A model generated the notes under the pieces. The model saw only the letters and a list, made by a program, of their open reading frames with translations. It was not told where the DNA came from and did no database searches. From contig JAVRON010000098.1 in NCBI GenBank assembly GCA_032162705.1, positions 1 through 64,000 of the forward strand: DNA of 64,000 nucleotides, written 5' to 3'. The position numbers were made by a program, and so were the translations under genes. This DNA is from QHXN01 sp032162705. Its GTDB lineage: Bacteria; Acidobacteriota; Blastocatellia; Pyrinomonadales; Pyrinomonadaceae. Below are positions 1-8,476 of this stretch, piece by piece. Each line of letters starts with the position of its first letter. Position 1 is the stretch's first letter.

Positions 1-124
1 ACCGCAGCGCCGCTTAGCACGCGGAGGATGCGCACACACTAGCAACCCACTGCCAGACTCCCCGTCCTCAGCGCCTCTGCTGTGAAGTTCATTTCGCTCT
101 ACACTCAATTGATATTTGATATAG
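1..124. repeat. MITE-like palindromic repeat, copy A (left end outside window)
   Basis: The stretch reads ACCGCAG near base 1 and ends with CTCAGCGCCTCTGCTGTGAA near 70-88. This is the same palindromic core as the clearer copies at 5040-5129, 30740-30829 and 59320-59410. Bases 95-124 (GCTCTACACTCAATTGATAT then TTTGATATAG) match the right-hand outer inverted repeat of those copies. The arms are degenerate, and the left outer repeat lies before the window. Confidence 0.6.
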
Positions 125-168
125 ACAACATCATCAGAACTGGTTGACGCTTCCCCGGCCCGGTTCGT

Positions 169-1050
169 ATGCTCGCATGCGGATTCGTGAACACTGTCCA
201 TTTACACTTTCCGTTAACTACTTTGAAGATTTCCGCGACCATCATCTCTTTCAACGAGGCCGAGAACATTCGCGCCGCGTGCGAGTCTGTCGCATGGGCC
301 GACGAAATTCTTGTCGTCGATTCGCGCTCGACCGACCGCACGCGCGAGATCGCCTCGGCCTGCGGCGCGCGCGTCATCGAGCGAGACTGGCCCGGCTTCG
401 CCGCGCAAAAACAGTTCGCCGCCGAAGCCGCGAGCCACGACTGGATTTTCAGCCTCGATGCAGACGAGCGTGTCTCGGACAAACTTCGCGCGAGCATACT
501 AGCCCTGCGCGACGCGGACGTGAGCAAGCGCGACGCGAACGTGAGCAAGCTCGACGCGAATGAAATCAAGCATGGGGCGGACGAGAGCAAGCTCGCCGAC
601 GGTTATCGCGTCGCGCGCCGCTCCTTCTACATGGGCCGCTGGATACGCGGCGGCGGCTGGTATCCCGACTTTCAGTTGCGCTTCTACCAACGCACGCGTG
701 GACGCTGGGAGGGCGCGCACGTACACGAATCCGTCAAGCTATCTCCGGGCGGTTGCGTCGAGACCTTAGACGGCGACCTGCTCCACTTCAGCGTGCGCGA
801 CGCAGCGCATCATCACCGCATGATCGGCGAGCGCTACGCGCCATTGGCCGCGCGCCAGATGTACGAAGCCGGACGCCGCACGACGCCGCTGCGCATCGCT
901 ACGGCTGCCCCCGCCGCCTTCACGCGCAGCTTCATCCTCAAGGGCGGCTTCCGCGACGGCCTCGCCGGACTCGCCATCGCACGCTTCGCCGCACACCACG
1001 CCTTCCTCAAACACGTCATGCTCTGGGAACTGCAAAAAGGTGATAAGTGA
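169..1050 (+). CDS. Family 2 glycosyltransferase (WaaE/KdtX-like)
   Basis: A cytoplasmic GT-A-fold glycosyltransferase of 293 aa. Sugar transfer to a lipopolysaccharide core or other envelope glycan is likely from the family. The N-terminal core is typical (TIISFNEAENI, then ADEILVVDSRSTDRT), with a nucleotide-sugar DxD region in FSLDADERV. The C-terminal part (LLHFSVRDAAHHHRMIGERYA) resembles WaaE/KdtX proteins. The start is uncertain. ATG 169 has no good Shine-Dalgarno site, and an in-frame TTG at 223 would begin right at the conserved fold. Oddities are four 7-residue repeats (residues 115-142) inserted in the domain, and a last codon and stop that lie in the heptad array at 1040-1147. The acceptor is unknown. 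Confidence 0.8.
   Translation: MLACGFVNTVHLHFPLTTLKISATIISFNEAENIRAACESVAWADEILVVDSRSTDRTREIASACGARVIERDWPGFAAQKQFAAEAASHDWIFSLDADERVSDKLRASILALRDADVSKRDANVSKLDANEIKHGADESKLADGYRVARRSFYMGRWIRGGGWYPDFQLRFYQRTRGRWEGAHVHESVKLSPGGCVETLDGDLLHFSVRDAAHHHRMIGERYAPLAARQMYEAGRRTTPLRIATAAPAAFTRSFILKGGFRDGLAGLAIARFAAHHAFLKHVMLWELQKGDK
511..594 (+). repeat. In-frame 4 x 21-bp tandem repeat inside the glycosyltransferase gene
   Basis: Four consecutive 21-bp units encode DADVSKR, DANVSKL, DANEIKH and GADESKL. Units 1 and 2 are nearly identical and units 3 and 4 have diverged. The repeat keeps the frame and adds a charged, probably exposed, 28-residue loop between the donor-binding core and the acceptor half. 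Confidence 0.9.
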
Positions 1051-1147
1051 TGAGTGATAAGTGATGAGTGATAAGTGATGAATGATAAGTGATGAGTAAG
1101 AACTGCCACCGTATTTTCTTATCACTTATCACTCATCACTTATCACC
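1040..1147. repeat. Heptad inverted-repeat array (AGTGATA/AGTGATG type), array 1
   Basis: The left arm (1040-1101) is built of 7-bp units AGTGATA and AGTGATG. The right arm (1116-1147) is the reverse complement (TATCACT, CATCACT). The two arms would form a long hairpin between convergent genes. The stop codon of the glycosyltransferase (1048-1050) and that of the carboxypeptidase (1143-1145) both fall inside it. A bidirectional terminator role is possible, but there is no U tract. Confidence 0.9.
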
Positions 1148-2417
1148 TTTCCAAGACTTCGAGGTCTGTGCTCTCAAGCTGGTGGCGAGGCTTTTCGGGC
1201 TTGGGGATGGGAGCGGGTGTGTCCTGACTGAGAATGATTTCTGAGAGGAGCTGGTCCGTGAGCTGGCGCGACTCGGCGACGCCGGAGCCTTGATTGAGAA
1301 CGACGAAGCAGACCTTGCCATACTTCTGCGTGTAGATGATGCCGCCGAGGCTCGCCATGCCGCCGTCGTCGTGGACGAGCGTGCCGGTCTTGCCGACGAC
1401 CGCGCCTTCGAGTGGCGTGCCGACCATCCTGCGCCGAAGCGTCCCGTAGTCGTCGCTCGCCACGGCCATGATGTCAACGAGTTCGAGTCCCTGTCGGCGC
1501 ACCTCTTCATCGAGCGCGCGGATAACAGCGACGAGTCCGCGCGGCGTCAGACGGTTGACCTCAAGCCCCGAAGTGGTCGCCAGCGTTACCTGCTCGGGCG
1601 GAAGCTTCAGCTCTTCGACGAGAAAGGCACGCACGCCTTCAGACCCGCCAAGCAGCACGCCCAGACGCTCCGCGACGAAGTTGCTCGAATGCGCGTTCAT
1701 GTAGAGAAGTATGTCGTGCAGCGGGTAGGAGAGAATTGAAAAGGCAGGCTCGCCCGCCGCCGTGCCGCTGCTGTTGCTGTCGCCGATGGTAAAGGTCTTC
1801 GGGTTGAACTTGAGAACCTTCGCGAGCCGTGTCGCGGATTCGTCAGGCTTATCGGTGAAGTTGAAGACGAAGTCCGGCGTGACGACCAGCTCGCCCTCGA
1901 ACTTCCTGATGCCGCGCTCGGCAAGCTTCTTCGAGATGAGCGCGGCGTTGAAGTCTCCGAAGGTCGGGTCGCTTCCCGCGACGAGGAGCCTGCCGCGCAG
2001 CTCGCCCGACTTATCAACCGTGCCGTCGATAAAGATTTTCGTCTCGAAGCGGAAGTCCTTCCCCAAGCGGCGGAGTGCCGTGAGCGAGGTCGTGAGCTTG
2101 ACGAGCGAGGCCGGGTTGAACCCTAAGTCGGCGCTGTGCTCGGCGAGCGTCACGCTTCCGTCAAAGGACTGTACGAGCAAGCCGTGACGCGCGGGGTCGT
2201 CGCCGCGATCCGTGTACCACCTGACCACGTCGAAGGCAGGCAGGGGTGTCGGAGTCGGCGCGACAATTTGGGGAAGAGACGGCGCATGGTTGACGTGAAT
2301 GTATGCGGTGACGGCCTTTTGCGCGCGGGAGAGAAGCGCGTAAGGCGTGAAGGTCAGCGCGAGTATGATCGCGACGCCGATAGAGAGCATCGCGTAGATC
2401 GGTTTACGAGAATTCAA
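1143..2417 (-). CDS. dacB: D-alanyl-D-alanine carboxypeptidase, S13 (PBP4) family
   Basis: Peptidoglycan D,D-carboxypeptidase/endopeptidase, 424 aa, acting in the periplasm. An N-terminal membrane anchor (about residues 8-30) is followed by a proline-rich linker. All three penicillin-binding motifs are visible: SLVK (Ser104, Lys107), SSN (244-246) and KTG (343-345). The protein is somewhat shorter than E. coli DacB (about 480 aa), mainly in the region between SxxK and SxN. It is convergent with the upstream glycosyltransferase, and the two stop codons share one heptad hairpin. The sequence shows class S13 clearly. Which peptide bond it prefers is not readable. Confidence 0.88.
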   Translation of the reverse strand: MNSRKPIYAMLSIGVAIILALTFTPYALLSRAQKAVTAYIHVNHAPSLPQIVAPTPTPLPAFDVVRWYTDRGDDPARHGLLVQSFDGSVTLAEHSADLGFNPASLVKLTTSLTALRRLGKDFRFETKIFIDGTVDKSGELRGRLLVAGSDPTFGDFNAALISKKLAERGIRKFEGELVVTPDFVFNFTDKPDESATRLAKVLKFNPKTFTIGDSNSSGTAAGEPAFSILSYPLHDILLYMNAHSSNFVAERLGVLLGGSEGVRAFLVEELKLPPEQVTLATTSGLEVNRLTPRGLVAVIRALDEEVRRQGLELVDIMAVASDDYGTLRRRMVGTPLEGAVVGKTGTLVHDDGGMASLGGIIYTQKYGKVCFVVLNQGSGVAESRQLTDQLLSEIILSQDTPAPIPKPEKPRHQLESTDLEVLER

Positions 2418-2477
2418 AACTGCCGCCCCCCCTGTTTATTCCACACAAGCCGGACACATCATACACCTGTCGCACCT

Positions 2478-2505
2478 TTCACAAAGCCGCGCAAACCTTT
2501 AATAT
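2478..2505 (+). promoter_or_regulatory. Candidate sigma-70 promoter for pilD
   Basis: TTCACA (2478-2483) and TAATAT (2500-2505) are separated by 16 bp. Transcription would start near 2512, about 23 bases before ATG 2535. Matches are 5/6 and 4/6. Confidence 0.45.
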
Positions 2506-2534
2506 GCAAAAGGGGCTATGCGCGTCAAGGCGAC

Positions 2535-3452
2535 ATGCCCCGCCGTAACCCATTCTCATTTCTTCATCCACATCGCATGGATAATCTTCAAAGATTCGTG
2601 ACATTCGACGAGGTGGCGGGGCTGCCCCCGGCCTTCTTTATCGCGGTGGTCGCCGCGGTCGGCGCGGTCATCGGCAGCTTCCTGAATGTCGTCATCCACC
2701 GCGTCCCGCGCGAAGAGTCTATCGCCTTCCCCGCCTCGCACTGCCCCTCGTGCGGGACGGCGATACGCCCCTACGACAACATCCCCGTAGTAAGCTGGGC
2801 AGTCCTGCGCGGGCGCTGCCGCACGTGTCGCGCTCCCATCTCGGCGCGCTATCCTTCAGTAGAACTACTGACGGCCGTGCTCTTTGCTCTGACCTACGTG
2901 TTGCATTCGGGATTCACGCTCGCCTTACCCTTTGACCTCGCTTTCGTCGCATGCATCATCGCGCTGGTCTTCATCGACGCGGAGCACATGATTCTGCCGA
3001 ACGTCATCACCTATCCCGGCTTCGCGCTTGCGCTCGTCGCACGCGTCATCATACCGAATCTCTATGGCGTCGCGTCCTTTGGCGTCGCACATCCACAGAC
3101 GCCCGCGTGGCTGCTCTCACTCGGCGGTGCGCTCGTCGGCGCGCTCGTTGGCGGAGGGTTTCTGTGGCTGGTGGGGTGGCTCTGGGAACGCTTTCGCGGT
3201 GTCGAAGCGATGGGGCTTGGCGACGTGAAGATGTTGTTGATGGTGGGCGCATATCTCGGCTGGCCGCTCACGCTTTTGACGATCTTCATTGGTGTGCTGA
3301 CCGGCTCGCTTGCGGGCGTCGCCGCCATGCTCAGGCGCGGCGAGCGCGACATGCAGATGCTTCTGCCCTTCGGAATCTTTCTGGGCTTAGGCTCACTCGT
3401 CAGCCTGCTCTTCGGCACACAGATTATCGACTGGTACGTGGGGAAATTTTGA
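2535..3452 (+). CDS. pilD: Prepilin peptidase / N-methyltransferase (type IV pilin leader peptidase)
   Basis: A polytopic inner-membrane aspartyl protease that cleaves type IV prepilin leaders and methylates the new N-terminus. From this start it has 305 aa. The GSFLNVVIHRVP motif of the family precedes a zinc-binding tetracysteine region (Cys70, 73, 95, 98), which is typical of the methyltransferase-bearing form. Catalytic aspartates are Asp148 (FIDAEHMILPN) and Asp230 in GLGDVK. The start chosen is ATG 2535, with AAGG just upstream; ATG 2577 (291 aa) has no ribosome site. The same frame stays open back to 2136, but that part is antisense to dacB and is not coding. No pilin genes are in the window. 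A PilS-like kinase follows 67 bp downstream. Confidence 0.92.
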   Translation: MPRRNPFSFLHPHRMDNLQRFVTFDEVAGLPPAFFIAVVAAVGAVIGSFLNVVIHRVPREESIAFPASHCPSCGTAIRPYDNIPVVSWAVLRGRCRTCRAPISARYPSVELLTAVLFALTYVLHSGFTLALPFDLAFVACIIALVFIDAEHMILPNVITYPGFALALVARVIIPNLYGVASFGVAHPQTPAWLLSLGGALVGALVGGGFLWLVGWLWERFRGVEAMGLGDVKMLLMVGAYLGWPLTLLTIFIGVLTGSLAGVAAMLRRGERDMQMLLPFGIFLGLGSLVSLLFGTQIIDWYVGKF

Positions 3453-3455
3453 TAG

Positions 3456-3515
3456 AGTAATAAGTGATAAGTGATAAGAATGAACAGTCGCGCTTCTCAT
3501 CATTTATCACCTTTT
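3456..3515. repeat. Heptad inverted-repeat array (AGTGATA type), array 2
   Basis: Units TAAGTGA/TAAGTGA run from 3459 to 3480, answered by CTCATCATTTATCACC at 3496-3511. This makes a short imperfect hairpin in the 67-bp gap between pilD and the histidine kinase. Confidence 0.8.
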
Positions 3516-3519
3516 TCAA

Positions 3520-4965
3520 ATGCCAAGATACGAGAACAGAATGCAGTTGGCGCTGGCGCTGGTGGTGGGGCTTCTGCTGCTGGCTAATCTGTTCACGCTG
3601 ACGCTGGTGGCGCTGACGCCCGCGACGCGTGCGGCGCGCGCGCCCGTCTTGTTCACGGTCTTCCTCATCACGCTGGTCGTGAGCGTACCGAGCATTCTGC
3701 TTCTGCCGCGCTGGCTGCTCAGGCCGTATCGACAACTCGTCGATGAGGCCGAGCGAGCGCCCGTCGGGCCAACGGGGCGCGAGCGGACACGCGACGAATC
3801 GGAGTTCGTGCTCCAAACTTTTCAAGAGGTGGTCGCACAGCTTCGCACGAAGCAGCGCGAGCTTGAGCGTCTGGGCGCACGTGCCGCGGAGCGCGCGGCC
3901 ACTGCGGAGCAGTTCAGCGAGCGCGTCGTGGCGAGCCTGCCTTCGGGGCTTGTCGCCTTTAATTCCGAAGGCCGCGCGACGGTCGTCAACGCCCCGGCGC
4001 GCTCGCTCCTCGGCCTCGACGGCACTCAAGCGTCCGCGAGCGGCGAAGACTTCCAAGTGTTGCTCGCGCGCGCGCCCGAGTTGATTGAGTTGGTCGGGCG
4101 CTCTCTGAAGGCGGGCGAGCTGTACAGGCGCGAGGAGGTGACGGCGGCGGCAATCGAAGGCGGTCGTGCGCGCAGGCTCGGCGTAACGGTCGCGCCGATT
4201 GACCCGAAGCCTTTGGGTGGTGCGCGCGGCGTGCTCTGCATGCTGACCGACATTACGGAGGTGGCGGAGTTGCGCGAGGCGGTCGCGCGCAAGCGAAATC
4301 TCGAAAGCCTCGGCGAGATGTCGGCGGGCCTCGCGCACGAGTTCAAGAATGCGCTGGCGACGCTCCACGGCTACGCACAACTTTTACAGAACGCACGGCT
4401 TGACGAAGACGCGCGCGCAAACGCCACCTCGGCTCTGCTGCAAGAGGTGCGTGGCCTCTCCGAGATGGTCACGTCCTTCCTGAACTTCGCGCGCCCGAAG
4501 CCGCCCGACTTCGACGATGTTTCGCTCGGCGACCTGCTCGGAAGCTGCGCGGAAGACCTCCGCACGCTTTTCGACGAGCACCGCGTCGCTCTCTCAATCG
4601 AAGGCGAGTTTGCGGACGTTCGCGCCGACGAGCGCATGCTCCGACAGGTTCTGCTCAACCTTTTACGCAACGCGGCGGAAGCGATTCCCGAAGAAGGACG
4701 CGCGAGGCGCGTGACCGTCAGGGGCTTGGTCGAGAGCGACCCCTCGGGGCGCGCATGGACGAGGGTCGAGATCGAAGACACCGGCTCAGGCATCGACGAA
4801 GAGGACTTGGAGCGAATCTTCATTCCCTTCTTCACGACCAAGTCGAAGGGGCACGGCATCGGCCTCGCGCTCGCGCACCGCGTCGCCACCGACCACGGTG
4901 GCACGCTCTCGGCCTCAAACTCTACGGCGGGCGGCGCAGTCTTCACGTTGCGTCTCCCGGCTTAA
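3520..4965 (+). CDS. PAS-domain sensor histidine kinase, NtrB/PilS-like
   Basis: Membrane-bound two-component sensor, 481 aa. Two transmembrane helices (about 8-31 and 42-63) enclose a very short external loop, followed by a HAMP-like/coiled stretch and a PAS domain (about 125-245). The H-box is SAGLAHEFKNALATLHGYAQ, with phospho-acceptor His273. N-box (NLLRNAAEAI), G1 (DTGSGI), F (FFTTKSKG) and G2 (GIGLALAHR) boxes are all intact. The HExKN pattern groups it with NtrB/AtoS/PilS kinases, whose partners are usually sigma-54 activators. No response regulator is adjacent. Its position after pilD makes a pilus role reasonable but unproven. Confidence 0.88.
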   Translation: MPRYENRMQLALALVVGLLLLANLFTLTLVALTPATRAARAPVLFTVFLITLVVSVPSILLLPRWLLRPYRQLVDEAERAPVGPTGRERTRDESEFVLQTFQEVVAQLRTKQRELERLGARAAERAATAEQFSERVVASLPSGLVAFNSEGRATVVNAPARSLLGLDGTQASASGEDFQVLLARAPELIELVGRSLKAGELYRREEVTAAAIEGGRARRLGVTVAPIDPKPLGGARGVLCMLTDITEVAELREAVARKRNLESLGEMSAGLAHEFKNALATLHGYAQLLQNARLDEDARANATSALLQEVRGLSEMVTSFLNFARPKPPDFDDVSLGDLLGSCAEDLRTLFDEHRVALSIEGEFADVRADERMLRQVLLNLLRNAAEAIPEEGRARRVTVRGLVESDPSGRAWTRVEIEDTGSGIDEEDLERIFIPFFTTKSKGHGIGLALAHRVATDHGGTLSASNSTAGGAVFTLRLPA

Positions 4966-5000
4966 CATTCAAACCTTACAGCGATTTGCGATTGGATGTG

Positions 5001-5156
5001 ACTATAGAAATTTTCACTTGAATGTAGAGCAAGGCGTGATTCACCGCAGAGGCGCTGAGGACGCGGAGGGGGCGCAGAGATAATGCAAGTCTCTGCGAGA
5101 CTCAGCGCACTCCGCGCCTCTGCGGTGAACTCTGCTCACATTACCCTCAAGGAAGG
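5001..5156. repeat. MITE-like palindromic repeat, copy B
   Basis: The core palindrome at 5040-5129 starts TTCACCGCAGAGGCGCTGAG and ends CTCCGCGCCTCTGCGGTGAA. Outer repeats flank it: TTTTCACTTGAATGTAGAGC (5011-5030) on the left and CTCACATTACCCTCAAGG on the right. The element fills the gap between the kinase and the convergent FAD monooxygenase gene. Confidence 0.85.
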
Positions 5157-5183
5157 GCGCGCTTAGCCCAACGAAACTGACGC

Positions 5184-6422
5184 TCAGAGTTTCACGCGCA
5201 CACGCTTGAAGCCGAAGCCGATGACGCGCGCGGGGAGGTCGCGCAGGATGGGGATGCGAAGCAGGAGGCGAAGGACGAGCGGGATTCTGAATGTGCCGCG
5301 CGGGTCGAGCGCGGCGGCGATGATGCGTTTCTGTATGCGTGTCTGGAGCGCCTGGATGAGACGCGTCGGCCATTCGCGCTGGCGTTGGACTTCGCGCAGG
5401 TTTGCCTCCGTCAACGCGCCTGAAAGCAGCGGTTCGGTCAGGACGTTGGCCGCGACGACCGCGTCCTGAATCGCGTAGTTGATACCGACGCCGCCGACCG
5501 GCGACATGATGTGCGCGGCGTCGCCGATGAGAAGCAGTCCGGGCTTGTCCCAGCGAGTCACTCGACTCGATTCGACTGAAAGCATCGAGACCTGTTTCCA
5601 GTCCGACAGGTGCTCGAAGCGTTCGGCGAACTGCGGAGCCGTGACTTTGAGACTCTCGCGCAACGGGCCCAGTCCAGCGGCACGCACTTCGCGGAAGCTG
5701 CCTTTGAGAATGAGATTGGCAACCTGCCAGTCGCGCCCCCGGTCGAGCATGACGATACCGTGTCCGCCGCGGAAGTATGCGACACCGCCTTCCGGGTCGC
5801 CCTCCTGGCGCGGCACGCGGAACCAGAGTACATCCATCGGCGGAGAGGTCTTCACCTGCTCGAACGCTCCGAGGTGACGAAGGCGTGAGCCTCGCCCGTC
5901 CGCGCCGATGGTCAGCGCGGCACGAACTTCATGAGCGCCGCTCTCGTCCTCGTAGCGGACGCCGCGCACCGTACCATTCTCTTCGATCAACTCTTCGACA
6001 CGCGCGCCCATCCTCAACTCGAACGACGGATAGCGCTTCGCCTCCTCGACGATGAAGGCGAGAAAGTCTTTCTGCGGGAGCATCATGATATAGGGAAAGC
6101 GCGTCTTGAGGCGGCGGAAGTCGGCGAGCGTCGTCGGGCCTTCCTCGGTCATGACGATGCCGGTGCTGATCTTCGAGTGACGAAGCTGATGGAGGCGTTC
6201 GGCGAGTCCGAGTTCATCCATCAGTTCGAGCACGGAGGGGTGAAGCGTGTCGCCGCGGAAGTCGCGGTCGAAATCCTGATGTGCTTCCAGAAGCGCGACC
6301 TTCACACCTTTACGCGCGAGCAGCAGCGAGAGCACCGCGCCCGCGGGCCCACCACCGACGACGCAGCAAGCCGTCTCGCTCACTTCCGTCTCAACACTTG
6401 ATTCTGTTCGAGCAGACGGCAT
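5184..6422 (-). CDS. FAD-dependent monooxygenase (aromatic hydroxylase-like)
   Basis: Flavoprotein of 412 aa in the PHBH/UbiH-like group A monooxygenase superfamily. The N-terminal Rossmann motif CCVVGGGPAGAVLSLLLARK is followed by an acidic ribose-binding residue (ALLEAH). The second FAD motif is LLIGDAAHIMSPVGGVGINY near residue 300. ATG 6422 is preceded by AGGGA at good spacing. It starts 11 bp after the UbiD-family gene stop, so the two are very probably one transcript. A hydroxylase paired with a prFMN-type decarboxylase suggests processing of an aromatic acid, perhaps for a quinone or a degradation route. The substrate cannot be read. Confidence 0.82.
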   Translation of the reverse strand: MPSARTESSVETEVSETACCVVGGGPAGAVLSLLLARKGVKVALLEAHQDFDRDFRGDTLHPSVLELMDELGLAERLHQLRHSKISTGIVMTEEGPTTLADFRRLKTRFPYIMMLPQKDFLAFIVEEAKRYPSFELRMGARVEELIEENGTVRGVRYEDESGAHEVRAALTIGADGRGSRLRHLGAFEQVKTSPPMDVLWFRVPRQEGDPEGGVAYFRGGHGIVMLDRGRDWQVANLILKGSFREVRAAGLGPLRESLKVTAPQFAERFEHLSDWKQVSMLSVESSRVTRWDKPGLLLIGDAAHIMSPVGGVGINYAIQDAVVAANVLTEPLLSGALTEANLREVQRQREWPTRLIQALQTRIQKRIIAAALDPRGTFRIPLVLRLLLRIPILRDLPARVIGFGFKRVRVKL

Positions 6423-6433
6423 TTGGCCTGTCC

Positions 6434-8197
6434 CTACAATTCTTGTGGGAAGTATTCGCGCCAGCGACTTGTGACGAGTTCAGCGATGTCCGGGCGGACG
6501 ATCAACTCGTCGGGGTAGCCAGGCTTCATCCGCGCGTCGATGACGAGTGGCGCGGTGTAGGAGATGTGTTGGCGGCGCACGTTTGTCGCTGAAGCGTATA
6601 TGTCCGATGCGGGTTCAAAGCGTGTCCAGGTGGCCCAGAGGAAGTCCGGGGTCGAGCGTGCGACTTTGGCATCGTCGTGTAGGACGATGAGCGGCCAGTC
6701 GCGCAAAGCTTCTTCACGCGCGAGGCGTGCGGCCTGCTCCGGGTCTTCCTCAAACGAGTAGCCCTGCAAGACGAGACAGCCGGGGCAGAAGACTTCGGCG
6801 CGTGTGATGCCCGACGGGAGCGCGCCGCGAAACTCGCGCGGGAGTTCACGCACCGCGTCCCCGAGTCCGAGCAGGACGGCCTTGCTTCCGAGGTTGATGG
6901 TGCCGCTCGTGTAGTCGAGCGTGTCCATCGAGAGATTGGAGAAGATAAAGAGATCGCTTTCGGGGCGGAAGCGCGCGAGCACGTGCTCAAAGAGTTTGGG
7001 AAAGTCGTGCAAGTCCTGCGGCGTGTCGGTGAGGATGAGAAACTTGGTGAGCGAGAGTTGTCCCTCTCCAAGAATGCGGAAGGCTGAGACGAGCGCCTCG
7101 CGTGCGTAGCGCTCGCGCACGACCGCGGCGGCCAGCGAGTGGAAGCCCGTCTCGCCGTACGACCAGAGGTCTCGGACGCTCGGCATCACGAGGGGAAAGA
7201 GCGGCGAGAGGAGCTTTTGCAGATAGTCGCCGATGAAGAAATCTTCCTGTCGCGGCTTGCCGACGACGGTCGCGGGGTAGATGGCATCCTTGCGATGGAA
7301 GACCGCTTCGACATTGAAGACGGGATAGTCATGTCGGAGCGAGTAGTAGCCGTAGTGGTCGCCGAAAGGGCCTTCGGGTCTTCGCTCGCGCGGCGGCACA
7401 CTGCCCGTCAGCGCGAACTCGGCTTCGGCGACGAGGCGGTGCGGGTGGCCTTCGAGCGGACTGTCGGCGACACGGATTTTTTCTCCCGCGAGCACCGATG
7501 CAAGGACGAGTTCGGGCACGTCCTCGGGCAGCGGAGCGATGGCCGAGAGGATGAGCGCGGGCGGGCCGCCGAGGAAAACCGAGACTGGGAGCGACTGGTT
7601 CGCCGCTTCGGCTTCGTGGAAGTGAAAGCCTCCGCCCTTGTGTATCTGCCAGTGCATGCCGGTCGTCTGCGCGTCGAAGCGCTGCATGCGATACATTCCG
7701 AGGTTGTGCTTGCCGGTCGTTGGGTGCTCGGTGTAGACGAGCGGCAGCGTGAAGAAAGGGCCGCCGTCCTCTTGCCATGTCGTGAGCACGGGGAGGTCTT
7801 CAAGGCGTGCCGGGCGCTCGCAGACTTCCGCGACCGGCGCGTGCCGGACGCGACGCGTGCCGAGCTTTAAGGCTTCGAGCGCGAGCGCGCGTTGTTGCCA
7901 GAGCGCGGCGGGTCGCGGCGGCAAAAGCGATTCGGCAACGCTTACCGCACGACGCACGAGAGCTTCGGGTTTCGGCCCGAAAGCGTGTTCGATGCGCCGC
8001 TCCGTCCCGAAGAGATTTGTGACGACGGGGAAACGACTGCCTTTGACTTTTGTGAATAGAAGAGCGGGGCCGCCGCGCTCGATGACGCGGCGATGAATCT
8101 CCGCGAGTTCGAGATGTGGGTCAACTTCCGCGTTGACTTCGACGAGGTCACGCTCGCGCCGGAGCAGTTCGAGAAACGAGCGGAGGTTTCGGTGCAT
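6434..8197 (-). CDS. UbiD-family (de)carboxylase
   Basis: A 587-aa protein of the UbiD superfamily, which uses prenylated FMN to decarboxylate aromatic or alpha,beta-unsaturated acids. The typical opening (LRSFLELLRRERDLVEV) and the acidic catalytic stretch ERRPEGPFGDHYGYYS (around 275-290) are present. It is longer than E. coli UbiD (about 497 aa). It is first in an operon with the FAD monooxygenase. No UbiX-type prenyltransferase gene is in the window, so the cofactor would come from elsewhere. Acidobacteria normally make menaquinone rather than ubiquinone, so a ubiD label would be misleading. Upstream, bases 8200-8226 can form a 7-bp GC hairpin in the leader. Confidence 0.85.
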   Translation of the reverse strand: MHRNLRSFLELLRRERDLVEVNAEVDPHLELAEIHRRVIERGGPALLFTKVKGSRFPVVTNLFGTERRIEHAFGPKPEALVRRAVSVAESLLPPRPAALWQQRALALEALKLGTRRVRHAPVAEVCERPARLEDLPVLTTWQEDGGPFFTLPLVYTEHPTTGKHNLGMYRMQRFDAQTTGMHWQIHKGGGFHFHEAEAANQSLPVSVFLGGPPALILSAIAPLPEDVPELVLASVLAGEKIRVADSPLEGHPHRLVAEAEFALTGSVPPRERRPEGPFGDHYGYYSLRHDYPVFNVEAVFHRKDAIYPATVVGKPRQEDFFIGDYLQKLLSPLFPLVMPSVRDLWSYGETGFHSLAAAVVRERYAREALVSAFRILGEGQLSLTKFLILTDTPQDLHDFPKLFEHVLARFRPESDLFIFSNLSMDTLDYTSGTINLGSKAVLLGLGDAVRELPREFRGALPSGITRAEVFCPGCLVLQGYSFEEDPEQAARLAREEALRDWPLIVLHDDAKVARSTPDFLWATWTRFEPASDIYASATNVRRQHISYTAPLVIDARMKPGYPDELIVRPDIAELVTSRWREYFPQEL

Positions 8198-8346
8198 ATC
8201 GCCGCCAGTAAATCATAAGGGCGGCGGATGTCAAAGTTGGACGGCTGCGATGAAATGACGCGGATGCGGACGAAGCGGCGTAAACCCGGAATGCACGTTG
8301 GCTTTTGACTTCAACGCTCGGCGGCGTTTGACTTAGAGCGCCTAAA

Positions 8347-8450
8347 AAAATTAGCCACGGAGACACAGAGACACAGAGATTAAGAATCAAAGCATGTCTG
8401 ACAGTCCTTCTCTTATTTCTCTGTGTCTCTGTGTCTCCGTGGCTAATTTT
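8347..8450. repeat. Long perfect inverted repeat, CACGGAGACACAGAG type
   Basis: Two 33-bp arms (8347-8379 and 8418-8450) are perfectly complementary and begin AAAATTAGCCACGGAGACAC. The arms have an internal 8-bp period (GAGACACA). It lies between the diverging ubiD-family leader and the end of the HEAT gene, and looks like a variant of the CCGCAGAGG repeat family. Confidence 0.92.
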
Positions 8451-8476
8451 GGTTTTTGTTAGGCATTCTTAGGATT

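Noticed and set aside
1040..1147. CRISPR array at the heptad repeats
   Set aside because: Units are 7 bp, contiguous and arranged as inverted repeats. There are no spacers and no cas genes.
2136..2534. Longer prepilin peptidase start
   Set aside because: The open frame before 2535 runs antisense through dacB and has no membrane or peptidase features.
3424..4380. Minus-strand open frame of 318 codons over the histidine kinase
   Set aside because: Arg/Gln-rich shadow of the kinase frame, whose H, N, G1, F and G2 boxes are intact.
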